Assembly (NCBI GenBank): GCA_012728835.1
Contig: JAAYEJ010000067.1
Span: 1-64,000 of the forward strand
Direction of reading: 5' to 3'
Origin: Candidatus Brocadiaceae bacterium
Lineage (GTDB): Bacteria > Planctomycetota > Brocadiia > SM23-32
DNA: 64,000 nt
The notes under the pieces are model-generated. The model was given only the letters and a program-made list of their open reading frames with translations. It searched no databases and was not told where the DNA came from. Shown here piece after piece: positions 9,165 to 17,309 of the stretch (positions are counted from its first letter, which is position 1; each line of letters starts with the position of its first letter). The position numbers were made by a program, and so were the translations under genes.

Positions 9165-10576
9165 GGCCAGACCACCCGGCCCACCACGCCCGCCGGCGTC
9201 ACGCGCACGACGCGGGCGAACCAGACGGGGTCGCCCGCGTCGTGCGCATCCGCCAGCGTCCCGTACGCGGCGCGGCGGTCGTTGAACTGAATCAGGTTGA
9301 GGTTCGCGCCGGCGGCCGAGTCATACCGGATCAGTTCGTAGTACACCTCCCCGGCGTCTTCGCTGCGTATGAGCACGATGCCGCCGTCGGGCGGCATGGG
9401 GTTGCGGCCCTGCAGGGGGAGTGTCAGGGCGTCGACGGCGACGTCGCCGGCGAGTTCGGCCATCTGGTAGGGGTCGCCGACCGCGATGAAGACGTCGCCG
9501 CCGTGGTAGGCGATGTCGAGCCGGCCCTGTCCGTCGAAGTGGATGGCGCCGTGGGAGGAGAAGATCGGGACGCCCTCGGGCATCCGGGTGCGCTCGCCGC
9601 CGGCCACCGACAGGATCTTGGGCTGGTCGATCCGGCCCTGCATGTACACCGTGGTCCCCATGGGGGGGAACAGCGCGGCGCCGATCGTCAGGTTCGCCCC
9701 CCGGGCGGCGCGGATCCGCTGGGGCGCGACGAATGTCACGTCCGTGTTCTGCGGCGGGTTGGGCGGGTTGGGATCGGCCACGGGGTTATCGTCTTCGGGC
9801 TGACGAGAGCTGTCCAGGTCGGCCAGGACGCCGTTGACGAACAGGCGCGCTTCATAGCCGTCGAACTCGATGGCCACATGGCTCCATTCCTGCCCGGCGA
9901 TCTCGAAATCCTCATGGGCCCTGAGCATGATCGCCGTGTTGGCAGGGTCGTCGTCCAGGAAGAAGCCGCCGCAGGGCGCATATCGCTCCGGGGACGTGCC
10001 GGTGCAGACGAGTCCCATGGCGTAGCCGGCGGCGTCGGGGTTCACACTGGACTTGCCCATCACGCCCAGCAGTTCACCAGTGGCTACGGTCGGTGCGTCC
10101 GGCCACACCCAGGTCTCGATGCGGACGCCGTCGGTCTGGTTGAAGACGGGCGGATTCCCGCAGTCGATGTAGTCGTCGCCGTCAAACGCCAGGCTGAGCC
10201 CCACGGCGCCTCCGTGGCCCTGGGTGACGCCGCCGTTCACCTCGCCGTCGTAGCCCTTCGCGCCGGGGGTGATGGTGCCGTCGATGTGTTCGAAGTGCCA
10301 GGCGCCCTCGATGGAGGTCGAGAGGCCGTAGATGGAGCGTTCGACGGGGTCGATGCGGACCAGAGCGCCGCGGCCGCTGTCGACGGCGGAGATCTGGGCC
10401 CGCCGCAGCAGGCTCTGGATGTCCTGCGCGGCGCCTTCGCGGCTGGTGCGCCGCCCGACCGCGGAGAACGACGCGACCAGCATGCCGGCGACGACGGCGG
10501 CGATGGCCATCACGACCAGCAGTTCGATGAGGGTGATGCCGCTGCGCGGCCTGCTCTGGTGCCGGATGCGCCCCAT
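9161..10576 (-). CDS. GspH-like pseudopilin with inserted LamG domain
   Basis: A protein of 471 residues with the prepilin signal RPRSG|ITLIELLVVMAIAAV, Glu at +5. After about 60 residues of GspH-like sequence ('LLRRAQISAVDSGRGALVRID') comes a LamG/concanavalin-like domain: 'GLSLAFDGDDYIDCG', 'VRIETWVWP', 'EWSHVAIEFDGYEARLFVNG'. The C-terminus carries a diverged copy of the shared module (ELIRYD ... RAAYGT ... AHDAGDPV, DNA about 9215-9393). ATG 10576 is chosen because GGGAGGAG precedes it and it lies 4 nt after the GspG-like stop. GspH is normally about 170 residues, so the LamG insertion explains the size. A surface-exposed binding head is inferred. Confidence 0.8.
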   Translation of the reverse strand: MGRIRHQSRPRSGITLIELLVVMAIAAVVAGMLVASFSAVGRRTSREGAAQDIQSLLRRAQISAVDSGRGALVRIDPVERSIYGLSTSIEGAWHFEHIDGTITPGAKGYDGEVNGGVTQGHGGAVGLSLAFDGDDYIDCGNPPVFNQTDGVRIETWVWPDAPTVATGELLGVMGKSSVNPDAAGYAMGLVCTGTSPERYAPCGGFFLDDDPANTAIMLRAHEDFEIAGQEWSHVAIEFDGYEARLFVNGVLADLDSSRQPEDDNPVADPNPPNPPQNTDVTFVAPQRIRAARGANLTIGAALFPPMGTTVYMQGRIDQPKILSVAGGERTRMPEGVPIFSSHGAIHFDGQGRLDIAYHGGDVFIAVGDPYQMAELAGDVAVDALTLPLQGRNPMPPDGGIVLIRSEDAGEVYYELIRYDSAAGANLNLIQFNDRRAAYGTLADAHDAGDPVWFARVVRVTPAGVVGRVVWP

Positions 10577-10580
10577 GGCC

Positions 10581-11432
10581 TCACTCCTCCCAGTTGGTGA
10601 GCTTTCCGGACTTCTTCCACCAGCCGGGCAACCAGCCGGGCTCGGTCGGGACAGGCAGGCCGCCGTCCTCATCGCAGCCGGCCATGCCCTCCAGCCCCCA
10701 ACTGAAGAGCTGGAAGGTGTTCAGGTTCGGGTGGTTGTCCGTCGTCGTGCCGTAGTAGCTGCGGGCATAGCAGGGCTGGAGAACCCCATCGACATCCGCG
10801 TACGGGAGGGCTTCCGTGCCGGTTGCCGGGGCATACCACACGTCGTTCTCCTCGTCCCAGCCGTCGTAGTCGGCGTAGTAGCGGTTGTGGACGTAGACGA
10901 GCGGGTTGCCCCAGTAGTCGACGATCTCGAAGATCTGGCGGCCGCCGAAGTACCAGTTGGTGGCCTGGGCGACGTCATTCTGAAGGGTGTCGTTCTCCCG
11001 GTCATCGGGGGCGGCGTTCAGGTCGTCGGGCACGTCGACGTTGCGCAGCCAGTCGCCTTCCGGTTGGAGGTAAGGTCCGCCGGTCCGGCTTGCCAGGCAC
11101 GCGACGAAGACCTCGATGCCTTCGTTGATGGTGCTGGGCTCCGTGCCCGTGTCCAAGCCGTCCAGGTGGCCGTCTATGTCGTTGTAGTCGAACAGCTCGG
11201 CGAGTTCGTCCCAGTGCATGGGCGGGTATTGGCCGTAGTCGTTGAAGAAGGCCGTGGCGGCCAGCTCGCACTGGCGGATTCGGGCCACGGTGACGGTCAC
11301 TCCCGACCTGTTCATGGCGGCGATGATGGCCGGGGTGAGCAGTCCGGCCAGCACGGCGATGATGGTGATCACGACGAGCAGTTCCACCAGGGTGAACGCT
11401 GCCCGCCCGGCGACGTTTCGTTCCACATGCAT
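10581..11432 (-). CDS. gspG: GspG-like major pseudopilin
   Basis: A protein of 283 residues with AGRA|AFTLVELLVVITIIAVLAGL at the N-terminus. The residue before the cleavage site is Ala instead of Gly, which class III prepilins tolerate. The following region (MNRSGVTVTVARIRQCELAATAFFNDYGQYPP) matches the GspG pattern of an N-terminal helix followed by 'A...F..D.G.YP'. The extended C-terminal half is unlike classic GspG (about 145 residues) and rich in Tyr, Trp and Asp. ATG 11432 is preceded by AAAGGAG at 7 nt. It is second in the operon, after gspF. It should polymerise into the pseudopilus shaft in the periplasm. Confidence 0.8.
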   Translation of the reverse strand: MHVERNVAGRAAFTLVELLVVITIIAVLAGLLTPAIIAAMNRSGVTVTVARIRQCELAATAFFNDYGQYPPMHWDELAELFDYNDIDGHLDGLDTGTEPSTINEGIEVFVACLASRTGGPYLQPEGDWLRNVDVPDDLNAAPDDRENDTLQNDVAQATNWYFGGRQIFEIVDYWGNPLVYVHNRYYADYDGWDEENDVWYAPATGTEALPYADVDGVLQPCYARSYYGTTTDNHPNLNTFQLFSWGLEGMAGCDEDGGLPVPTEPGWLPGWWKKSGKLTNWEE

Positions 11433-11518
11433 CGTTCGGCTCCTTTCCCTGTATTCAGCCGGCCGATGCCCGACAGCCGGGCCGGCGGCGCCTGTGCGTC
11501 TTGTGGACGGTGCACCCA

Positions 11519-12766
11519 TCACTTCGTACTCCCGGAGAGCGCGCTCATTATCGAGACCAGGGGCATGAAGAGTGCGATGACGATGAAGCCGACGACGACA
11601 CCCATGCCGACGACCAGGATGGGCTCCATGAGGCGGGTGAGGCCTTCGACGGCCACGTCGACCTCCTGGTCGTAGTTGTCGGCCACCTTCATGAGCATCG
11701 CGTCGAGGTTGCCGGTCTCCTCTCCGACGTCGATCATGTTCACGACGATGTCATCGCAGACCTTGCTCTGTCCGAGGGGTGCGGCAATGGGGTCGCCCTC
11801 GCGGACGCTGTCGTGCACGGACTGGATGGCGTTGGCGAGCACCATGTTGCCGGCGGTGTCGCGGGAGATGTTCAGGGCCTCCAGGATGGGCACGCCGCTG
11901 CCGATCAGGGTGCCGAAGGTGCGGGTGAAGCGCGCGATGGCCGACTTGTTGACGATACTGCCGAACAGGGGCACGTGGAACTTGGTCCAGTCGACGGTCA
12001 GCCGGCCGATGCGGGTGCTGACGATGATCTTGTAGAGGACGAAGATGCCGACCGGGACCGCCGGCAGGACGTACCAGTACTTCGTGCACCACGAGGTGAT
12101 GTCCAGCAGTAGCTGGGTCGCCGCCGGCAGCTTGACCTCCATCTCAAGGAACATGTCGATGAAGGACGGGATGATCCACTTGATCAGGCCGGCCAGGATG
12201 AGGGTGGCGATGCTCAGGACGGCCACGGGGTAGATGAGGGCGCCGACGACGCGGCGCTTCAGCCGGGCGGCCTTCTCACGGAAGTCGGCCAGGCGCTGCA
12301 GGACCAGGTCGAGCATGCCGCCGGTTTCGCCGGCCTTGACCATGTTGCAGTAGAGTTCGTCGAAGGCCTTCGGGTGCTTGGCCATGGCCTCCGAGAGGCT
12401 GGCGCCGCCCTCGACCTCGTCGGCGACCGACCCGACGATGTTCTTCAGTGCCCCGGCCCGCATCTGGCCTTCCAGGATGTTGAGGGCCTGCACGATCGGG
12501 ATGCCGGCGTCGGTCAGGGTGGAGAGCTGCCGGGTGAAGCCTGTCAGGTCCTTGCCGCTGACACCGCCGATGGTGAAGGACTTCTTCCGGATGCGCCGGG
12601 TGGAGGTCCGACGCTGGCCGGTCTCGGCCTTCTTCTGCGTGACCCGGGTGGGGAACAGGGCCATCCCGCGGATCTTGGCGATCGCCTCGTCCTGGTTGCG
12701 GGCGTCAACCTGGTCGACGATGGCCTTGCCCTCGGCATTCATCGCCTCGAATTCAAAGGTTGGCAT
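11519..12766 (-). CDS. gspF: Type II secretion/type IV pilus inner-membrane protein GspF/PilC
   Basis: A protein of 415 residues, the usual GspF length. Its N-terminus (MPTFEFEAMNAEGKAIVDQVDARNQ) is the typical start of GspF. Two T2SSF domains follow, about 95-220 ('FTRQLSTLTDAGIPIVQALNIL' type, with 'GETGGMLDLVLQRLADF') and about 295-410 ('FTRTFGTLIGSGVPILEAL', 'GEETGNLDAMLMKVAD'). Three membrane helices are visible, including one around 'LIYPVAVLSIATLILAGL'. It forms the platform that couples the motor ATPase to pseudopilin assembly. ATG 12766 has AAGGAG upstream; the in-frame ATG 12832 does not. It leads the operon, 115 nt below a strong promoter. No GspE/PilB motor or secretin gene is in the window. 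Confidence 0.93.
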   Translation of the reverse strand: MPTFEFEAMNAEGKAIVDQVDARNQDEAIAKIRGMALFPTRVTQKKAETGQRRTSTRRIRKKSFTIGGVSGKDLTGFTRQLSTLTDAGIPIVQALNILEGQMRAGALKNIVGSVADEVEGGASLSEAMAKHPKAFDELYCNMVKAGETGGMLDLVLQRLADFREKAARLKRRVVGALIYPVAVLSIATLILAGLIKWIIPSFIDMFLEMEVKLPAATQLLLDITSWCTKYWYVLPAVPVGIFVLYKIIVSTRIGRLTVDWTKFHVPLFGSIVNKSAIARFTRTFGTLIGSGVPILEALNISRDTAGNMVLANAIQSVHDSVREGDPIAAPLGQSKVCDDIVVNMIDVGEETGNLDAMLMKVADNYDQEVDVAVEGLTRLMEPILVVGMGVVVGFIVIALFMPLVSIMSALSGSTK

Positions 12767-12880
12767 CGCGGACACTCCTTCGCATGAGAACGGTTCTTCC
12801 GGCCTGTTCCGGGCCGGACACCTGGATTTCAAGACTCAGCGCGGCTTCACTGTCAATGTGCTTCCCAAGTCCGTGAATGG

Positions 12881-12909
12881 ATTATCGCCGTTTTGGCCCC
12901 AGGTGTCAA
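12881..12909 (-). promoter_or_regulatory. Sigma70-type promoter of the pseudopilin operon
   Basis: On the minus strand TTGACA (12909-12904) and GATAAT (12886-12881) are separated by exactly 17 nt. The position fits a 5' leader of about 105 nt before gspF. It is the only good match in the 369-base gap 12767-13135. Confidence 0.75.
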
Positions 12910-12930
12910 CCCCCAAAACCGCGGCAGAAG

Positions 12931-13006
12931 CGGACGGACACGGACTGACACGGACGGACACGGACGGACACGGACGGACACGGACTGACACGGACTGACA
13001 CGGACG
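12931..13006. repeat. Tandem decamer array, seven units of CGGACKGACA
   Basis: Seven consecutive 10-bp units fill 12931-13000, each CGGAC then G or T then GACA, in the order G,T,G,G,G,T,T. A partial eighth unit (CGGACG) runs to 13006. There are no indels and the only variable position is the sixth. The array starts 22 bp upstream of the -35 box of the pseudopilin operon. A 10-bp period is close to one helical turn, so all units would face the same side of the DNA. Confidence 0.95.
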
Positions 13007-13009
13007 CAC

Positions 13010-13133
13010 GGGCGGGCACGGCGGGGCGTGCCCCTGCACGCGGGTCGCGCCCGGGCGTCCTCGCTCCGAGCGGGCGGGCACGGCGGGGCGTGCCCCTGCG
13101 CGCGGGTCGCGCCGGGGCGTCCTTGCCCCGAGC
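13010..13133. repeat. 62-bp tandem duplication, each copy with a GC hairpin
   Basis: Positions 13010-13071 and 13072-13133 agree at about 58 of 62 bases by eye. Each unit holds GGGCACG, a 6-nt loop GCGGGG and CGTGCCC (13014-13033 and 13076-13095). The second copy abuts the thyA stop codon at 13136. No T-run follows either hairpin on either strand. They could act as mRNA 3'-end structures for the uxs-thyA transcript, but not as textbook intrinsic terminators. Confidence 0.9.
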
Positions 13134-13135
13134 GG

Positions 13136-14014
13136 TCAGGGGGCGGCCGGGGCCTCTCCGCGTGCGTAGTAGTCGGGGTCCTCGGCCAGGTGGCGGCGGG
13201 CCTCTGCGAACATGGGCTCGAGCATCTCGCTGTTCCATGCGCGGTCGGTGTAGGGGCTGGTGCGCATCTTCTGCACCTCGCGTTCCAGTCCCTGGTCGCG
13301 GTAGCTGCCGTAGATGTGGAGGGAATCGGCGACGTCGACGTAGCGTCCGCACCGGACCGGGGCGTCGAGGCGCTCGGCCAGGTCGGCGGCGATGCGGCGC
13401 TGGAGGTCGGTGAGGGCGAAGACGTTCATGAACCAGGCCTTGTAGAGGTCGCGGCTGCGCCAGTGGGTGTTGAGGTTGAGGGTGTAGCCGTCGTCGACGG
13501 GCAGCAGGCGGGCCCAGAGGCGCTGGAGGCAGGGCGGATCGTCGGTGGCGGGGTCGCACTGGGGGATCCACGTGATGGCCTGTGCGCGGCGGGAGTGCGG
13601 CGCGGAGGCCAGCTTCTGCACCATGAGGGCGATCTGGTCGACGGCGGGGAACTGCGGTCCCGCCCCGGGCTGTTCCAGGTCCATCAGGGGCCGGTAGGCG
13701 AAGAGCCGCTGATGGTAGGTGTAGGTCCACTTGCCCTCGCGGGGGTTGATCCAGTGGTCGTGGATGCCGTCGACGACCTCCTGGCGGTAGACTTCCAGGT
13801 CGGTGGGTCCGCCGGGGAAGTTCTTGTGGATGCGCGGCTCGGCCAGGGGGTCGGCGACCTCGACCAGGACGGTGGCGTCGAGGCTGGGGGGGTCGGAGGG
13901 CTTGTCGTATTCGGTGCGTACCTGGGCGCCGTGGTCATAGACGGCCAGGACGGCCTTCTCCCATGCCTCGGGCAGGTTGCGGCCGCGCACGCAGAGAACG
14001 GGGATGTCAGTCAT
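13136..14014 (-). CDS. thyA: Thymidylate synthase (ThyA family)
   Basis: A protein of 292 residues, close to the size of bacterial ThyA. It makes dTMP from dUMP and methylene-tetrahydrofolate in the cytoplasm. The core motif is clear: SRRAQAITW, then catalytic Cys162 in [10 protein letters not shown], then WRSRD (Arg186, Ser187 phosphate grip), Asn197 in FMNVF (dUMP rather than dCMP specificity) and His233/Tyr235 in LHIY. The N-terminus ([16 protein letters not shown]) resembles the divergent archaeal-type ThyA more than the E. coli enzyme. Its ATG overlaps the end of the upstream uxs gene by 8 nt, so the two are co-translated. No dihydrofolate reductase gene is adjacent. A pyrimidine hydroxymethylase is the main alternative, made less likely by Asn197. 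Confidence 0.85.
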   Translation of the reverse strand: MTDIPVLCVRGRNLPEAWEKAVLAVYDHGAQVRTEYDKPSDPPSLDATVLVEVADPLAEPRIHKNFPGGPTDLEVYRQEVVDGIHDHWINPREGKWTYTYHQRLFAYRPLMDLEQPGAGPQFPAVDQIALMVQKLASAPHSRRAQAITWIPQCDPATDDPPCLQRLWARLLPVDDGYTLNLNTHWRSRDLYKAWFMNVFALTDLQRRIAADLAERLDAPVRCGRYVDVADSLHIYGSYRDQGLEREVQKMRTSPYTDRAWNSEMLEPMFAEARRHLAEDPDYYARGEAPAAP

Positions 14015-14957
14015 TGCCGGCCCTCAGTTGTTCCCTGAAGTACTCCATGGCCTGGCGCAGGCCGTCGGCGCGGGGCGTGGTGGGTTCCCAGCCGAGCACG
14101 CGGCGGGCCTTGGCGATGTCCGGCTGGCGCACCTTGGGGTCGTCGGTGGGCAGGGGCTGGAACACGATGCGGCTGGAGGAGCCGGTGAGCGCGATGATCT
14201 CCTTGGCCAGTTGGAGGACGGTCAGCTCCTCGGGGTTGCCGAGGTTGACCGGGTCGTGCTCGTGGCTGGTCAGCAGGGCGTCGATGCCGCGGACCATGTC
14301 GGCGATGTAGCAGAAGCTGCGGGTCTGGGAGCCGTCGCCGAAGACGGTGATGTCTTCGCCGGTGAGGGCCTGTCGGAAGAACGTGGGCAGGGCGCGGCCG
14401 TCGCGCAGGCGCATGCGGGGTCCGTAGGTGTTGAAGATGCGTACGATGCGGGTGTCCATGCCGTGGGTGCGGCGATAGGCCATGGTGAGGGCTTCGGCAA
14501 AGCGTTTGGCCTCGTCGTAGACGCCGCGGGGCCCGACGGGGTTGACGTTGCCCCAGTAGGTCTCCGGCTGGGGGTGCAGGAGGGGGTCGCCGTAGACCTC
14601 GCTGGTGGAGGCCAGCAGGAAGCGGGCACGCTTCTCGCGCGCCAGGCCAAGCGCCTTGTGGGTGCCCAGCGCGCCGACCTTGAGCGTTTCGATGGGGAAC
14701 TCCAGGTAGTCGACCGGGCTGGCGGGCGAGGCGAAGTGCAGCACGTTGTCGACCGGGCCGGCCACGTGGATGTAGTCGGTCACGTCGTAGTCGATGAACT
14801 GGAAGTTCTTGCGGCCGAACAGGTGGCCGACGTTGACGGGCTCGCCGGTCAGGAGGTTGTCGAGACACAGGACCTCGTGTCCCTTCTCCACGTAGTAGTC
14901 GCAGAGATGGGACCCGAGGAAGCCGGCGCCTCCGGTGATGACCGTTCTGTGTGCCAT
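14007..14957 (-). CDS. uxs: UDP-glucuronate decarboxylase (UDP-xylose synthase)
   Basis: A protein of 316 residues of the extended SDR family. It turns UDP-glucuronate into UDP-xylose for cell-surface polysaccharide. NAD-binding [11 protein letters not shown] lies at the N-terminus; catalytic Tyr and Lys are in [12 protein letters not shown]. The stretch '[18 protein letters not shown]' followed by '[11 protein letters not shown]' is highly characteristic of UXS rather than of UDP-galactose epimerases. ATG 14957 is chosen for GGGAGA 5 nt upstream and for starting exactly at the Rossmann fold; longer in-frame starts (up to 15260) add low-complexity sequence and cross the promoter. It is first gene of the uxs-thyA pair. 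Confidence 0.9.
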   Translation of the reverse strand: MAHRTVITGGAGFLGSHLCDYYVEKGHEVLCLDNLLTGEPVNVGHLFGRKNFQFIDYDVTDYIHVAGPVDNVLHFASPASPVDYLEFPIETLKVGALGTHKALGLAREKRARFLLASTSEVYGDPLLHPQPETYWGNVNPVGPRGVYDEAKRFAEALTMAYRRTHGMDTRIVRIFNTYGPRMRLRDGRALPTFFRQALTGEDITVFGDGSQTRSFCYIADMVRGIDALLTSHEHDPVNLGNPEELTVLQLAKEIIALTGSSSRIVFQPLPTDDPKVRQPDIAKARRVLGWEPTTPRADGLRQAMEYFREQLRAGND

Positions 14958-15035
14958 GGGCGTCTCCCGATGCAGGTGGTGCGAGGGCGGCGGGCCGCCC
15001 GCATCCGGCCGGCGCGGGGCTCCCGTCCGGCTCGT

Positions 15036-15064
15036 ATCGTAGCGAAGAGCGGGGGCAACGGCAA
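15036..15064 (-). promoter_or_regulatory. Sigma70-type promoter of uxs-thyA
   Basis: Minus-strand TTGCCG (15064-15059), 17-nt spacer, TACGAT (15041-15036). It diverges from the promoter at 15088-15116. Confidence 0.6.
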
Positions 15065-15087
15065 GGCGATTTCGCCGGCGGCAGCAT

Positions 15088-15116
15088 TTGCCGCCCCCGC
15101 GGCCTTGTGATACAGT
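15088..15116 (+). promoter_or_regulatory. Sigma70-type promoter of the acyl-CoA synthetase gene
   Basis: TTGCCG (15088-15093), 17 nt, TACAGT (15111-15116) preceded by TGA, an extended -10. It lies 80 nt upstream of the start at 15196. Confidence 0.6.
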
Positions 15117-15195
15117 ATGCCGAACGTTGAGAACGCGGGGCCGCCCAGCGGCCGCGCGCGGTCCGACTCCCCAGTGCCCCAGGAGTGTGGTCGCC

Positions 15196-17286
15196 ATGCT
15201 CACTTCGTTCTTCAGCCCCGCCTCCGTCGCGGTCATCGGTGCAAGCCGTACGCCCGGCAAGGTGGGCTACGACGTTGTCCGCAACCTGGTCGAGGGTGGC
15301 TTCCAGGGGACGGTTGTCCCCGTGAACCCGAAGGCGGAGGAGGTGCTCGGGCTTCCCTGCGCCCCGTCGGTGGACCAGGTGGACGGCCCGGTCGAGCTGG
15401 CCGTCCTCTGCATCCCGTCGGCCTTCGTGCTGGACGCGATCGAGCAGTGTGCGCGCAAGGACATCCACTCGGTCATCATCATCACGGCCGGGTTCAAGGA
15501 GTCGGGCGCGGAGGGCGCGGAGCTGGAGCGGCAGTTGACCGAGGCGTGCCGGCGGGACGGCATCCGCTGCATCGGCCCGAACTGCCTGGGCGTGATGAGC
15601 CCCATCACGGGGCTGAATGCCTCCTTCGGCGCGACGATGCCCGGGCCGGGCAGGATCGCGTTCTTCAGCCAGTCCGGCGCGCTGGGCACGGCGATCCTCG
15701 ACGCGTGCGTGGGCGAGGACATCGGCATGTCGCGGTTCATCAGCTACGGCAACAAGGCCGACGTGGACGAGACGGACCTGATCGAGGCCCTGGGCGAGGA
15801 CGACGAGACGGACGTGATCCTGGGGTACGTCGAGAGCGTCAACGACGGGCGGAAGTTCATCGACGTGGCATCCCGCGTGACGCGCAAGAAGCCGGTCGTG
15901 ATCCTCAAGTCGGGCCGCACCAGCGCGGGCGCCCGCGCGGCTTCGAGCCACACCGGCAGCCTGGCCGGCGCCGATACCGCCTACGAGGCCGCCTTCCGGC
16001 AGTGCGGCGTCTTCCGCGCCAACACCGTCGAGGAGTTCTTCGACTTCGCCCGGGTGCTCTCCGGCCGGACGCTGCCGGCCGACAACCGCATCGCCATCGT
16101 CACCAACGCCGGCGGCCCCGGCATCATCGCCACCGACGCCGTGGAGTCCTCCCTGCTGCGCATGGCCGACCTGGCCGAGACGACCGTGTCCGCACTGACC
16201 GAGGCCCTGCCGCCCCAGGCGAACAGGCACAACCCGGTCGACGTCCTGGGCGACGCGCGCGCCGACCGATATCGGACGGCGTTCCGCATCGTCGGCGCCG
16301 ACCCGAACGTATCGGCGGTCCTGACCATCCTGACCCCGCAGACGTCCACGGAGGTCGAGGAGACGGCGGCGGCCGTCATCGAGGCGTCCGAGGCCACCGA
16401 CAAGCCCATCGTGGCCACCTTCATGGGCAGCCAGTCGGTGCGCCCGGCCTGGCGCCTGCTGGACAAGGCGGGCGTGGCCAACTTCCCGCGTCCGGACCAG
16501 GCCGTCAAGGCCATGGAGACGCTCTACCGCTACGGCCAGTGGCGCGGCGGCGCGCCCAGCGATGCGCCCAGGTACGCGTTCGACGACGGCCTGATCCGCA
16601 AGACCATCGCCGGGGCGGCCGAGCGCGGCCATACAACGCTGGCCGAGCGCGATGCGCGCGACATCGCCGAGGCATGCGGGATCGCCCTGCCCAAGAGCGT
16701 GTTCGCGGCCGACGAGGAGGCCGCCGTCGAGGCGGCCGGGCAGGTCGGATACCCGGTCGTTCTGAAGATCTCCTCGGACGACATCCTGCACAAGTCGGAC
16801 GCCGGGGGCGTCAAGGTGCGGCTGGCCGACGCGGAGGCCGTGCGCACGGCGTTCCGGGCGATCATGGACTCCGCGCGCCGCTACAAGCCCGACGCGCGGC
16901 TCGACGGCGTGCTGGTGCAGCAGATGGCCCCGTCCGGCCGCGAGGTGATCATCGGCGTCAACCGCGACGCGCAGTTCGGGCCGGTCATCATGTTCGGCCT
17001 GGGCGGGATCTACGTGGAGGTGCTCAAGGACGTGACCTTCCGCGTGGCCCCGCTGACGCTTCGGGACGCCCGGGAGATGGTCTCGGAGATCCGGGCGGCC
17101 CGCATCCTGCAGGCGTTCCGCGGCGATCCGCCGGCGGACGTCGAGGCCCTGGCCGAGTGCCTGACGCGCGTGTCGCAACTGGCCGTGGAGTATCCGGAGC
17201 TGACCGAGTGCGACCTGAACCCCCTGCGCGTCTACCCGGAGGGACAGGGCGTCATGGCCGTGGACGTGCGCTTCGGGCTGGCCTGA
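15196..17286 (+). CDS. Acyl-CoA synthetase, ADP-forming (fused alpha-beta, acetate-CoA ligase type)
   Basis: A protein of 696 residues. It couples an acyl-CoA and ADP plus phosphate to a free acid and ATP, or the reverse. Order of domains: CoA-binding Rossmann (1-130, '[20 protein letters not shown]'), succinyl-CoA ligase-like domains (to about 460) with the phosphorylated His252 in SSHTGSLAG, then an ATP-grasp_5 domain (about 470-695) with '[21 protein letters not shown]' split over residues 545-566 and the end '[16 protein letters not shown]'. Both halves are in one chain, as in many bacterial enzymes. An AGGAG at 15181-15185 supports the start. It stands alone and converges on the CPBP gene. 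The acyl substrate is unknown; acetate is the default guess. Confidence 0.9.
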   Translation: MLTSFFSPASVAVIGASRTPGKVGYDVVRNLVEGGFQGTVVPVNPKAEEVLGLPCAPSVDQVDGPVELAVLCIPSAFVLDAIEQCARKDIHSVIIITAGFKESGAEGAELERQLTEACRRDGIRCIGPNCLGVMSPITGLNASFGATMPGPGRIAFFSQSGALGTAILDACVGEDIGMSRFISYGNKADVDETDLIEALGEDDETDVILGYVESVNDGRKFIDVASRVTRKKPVVILKSGRTSAGARAASSHTGSLAGADTAYEAAFRQCGVFRANTVEEFFDFARVLSGRTLPADNRIAIVTNAGGPGIIATDAVESSLLRMADLAETTVSALTEALPPQANRHNPVDVLGDARADRYRTAFRIVGADPNVSAVLTILTPQTSTEVEETAAAVIEASEATDKPIVATFMGSQSVRPAWRLLDKAGVANFPRPDQAVKAMETLYRYGQWRGGAPSDAPRYAFDDGLIRKTIAGAAERGHTTLAERDARDIAEACGIALPKSVFAADEEAAVEAAGQVGYPVVLKISSDDILHKSDAGGVKVRLADAEAVRTAFRAIMDSARRYKPDARLDGVLVQQMAPSGREVIIGVNRDAQFGPVIMFGLGGIYVEVLKDVTFRVAPLTLRDAREMVSEIRAARILQAFRGDPPADVEALAECLTRVSQLAVEYPELTECDLNPLRVYPEGQGVMAVDVRFGLA

Positions 17287-17309
17287 GGCGCGGGGCGGGG
17301 ACCCGGCGG

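Noticed and set aside
12931-13006. CRISPR-like repeat array
   Set aside because: Units are 10 bp without spacers and no cas gene is near. It is a simple tandem repeat.
13014-13095. Twin hairpins as Rho-independent terminators
   Set aside because: No T-run follows the stems on either strand. They are kept only as structural repeats.
14958-15260. N-terminal extension of the UDP-glucuronate decarboxylase
   Set aside because: The added residues are Arg/Gly-rich, unlike the family, and would span the promoter at 15036-15064. The ribosome site at 14957 is better.
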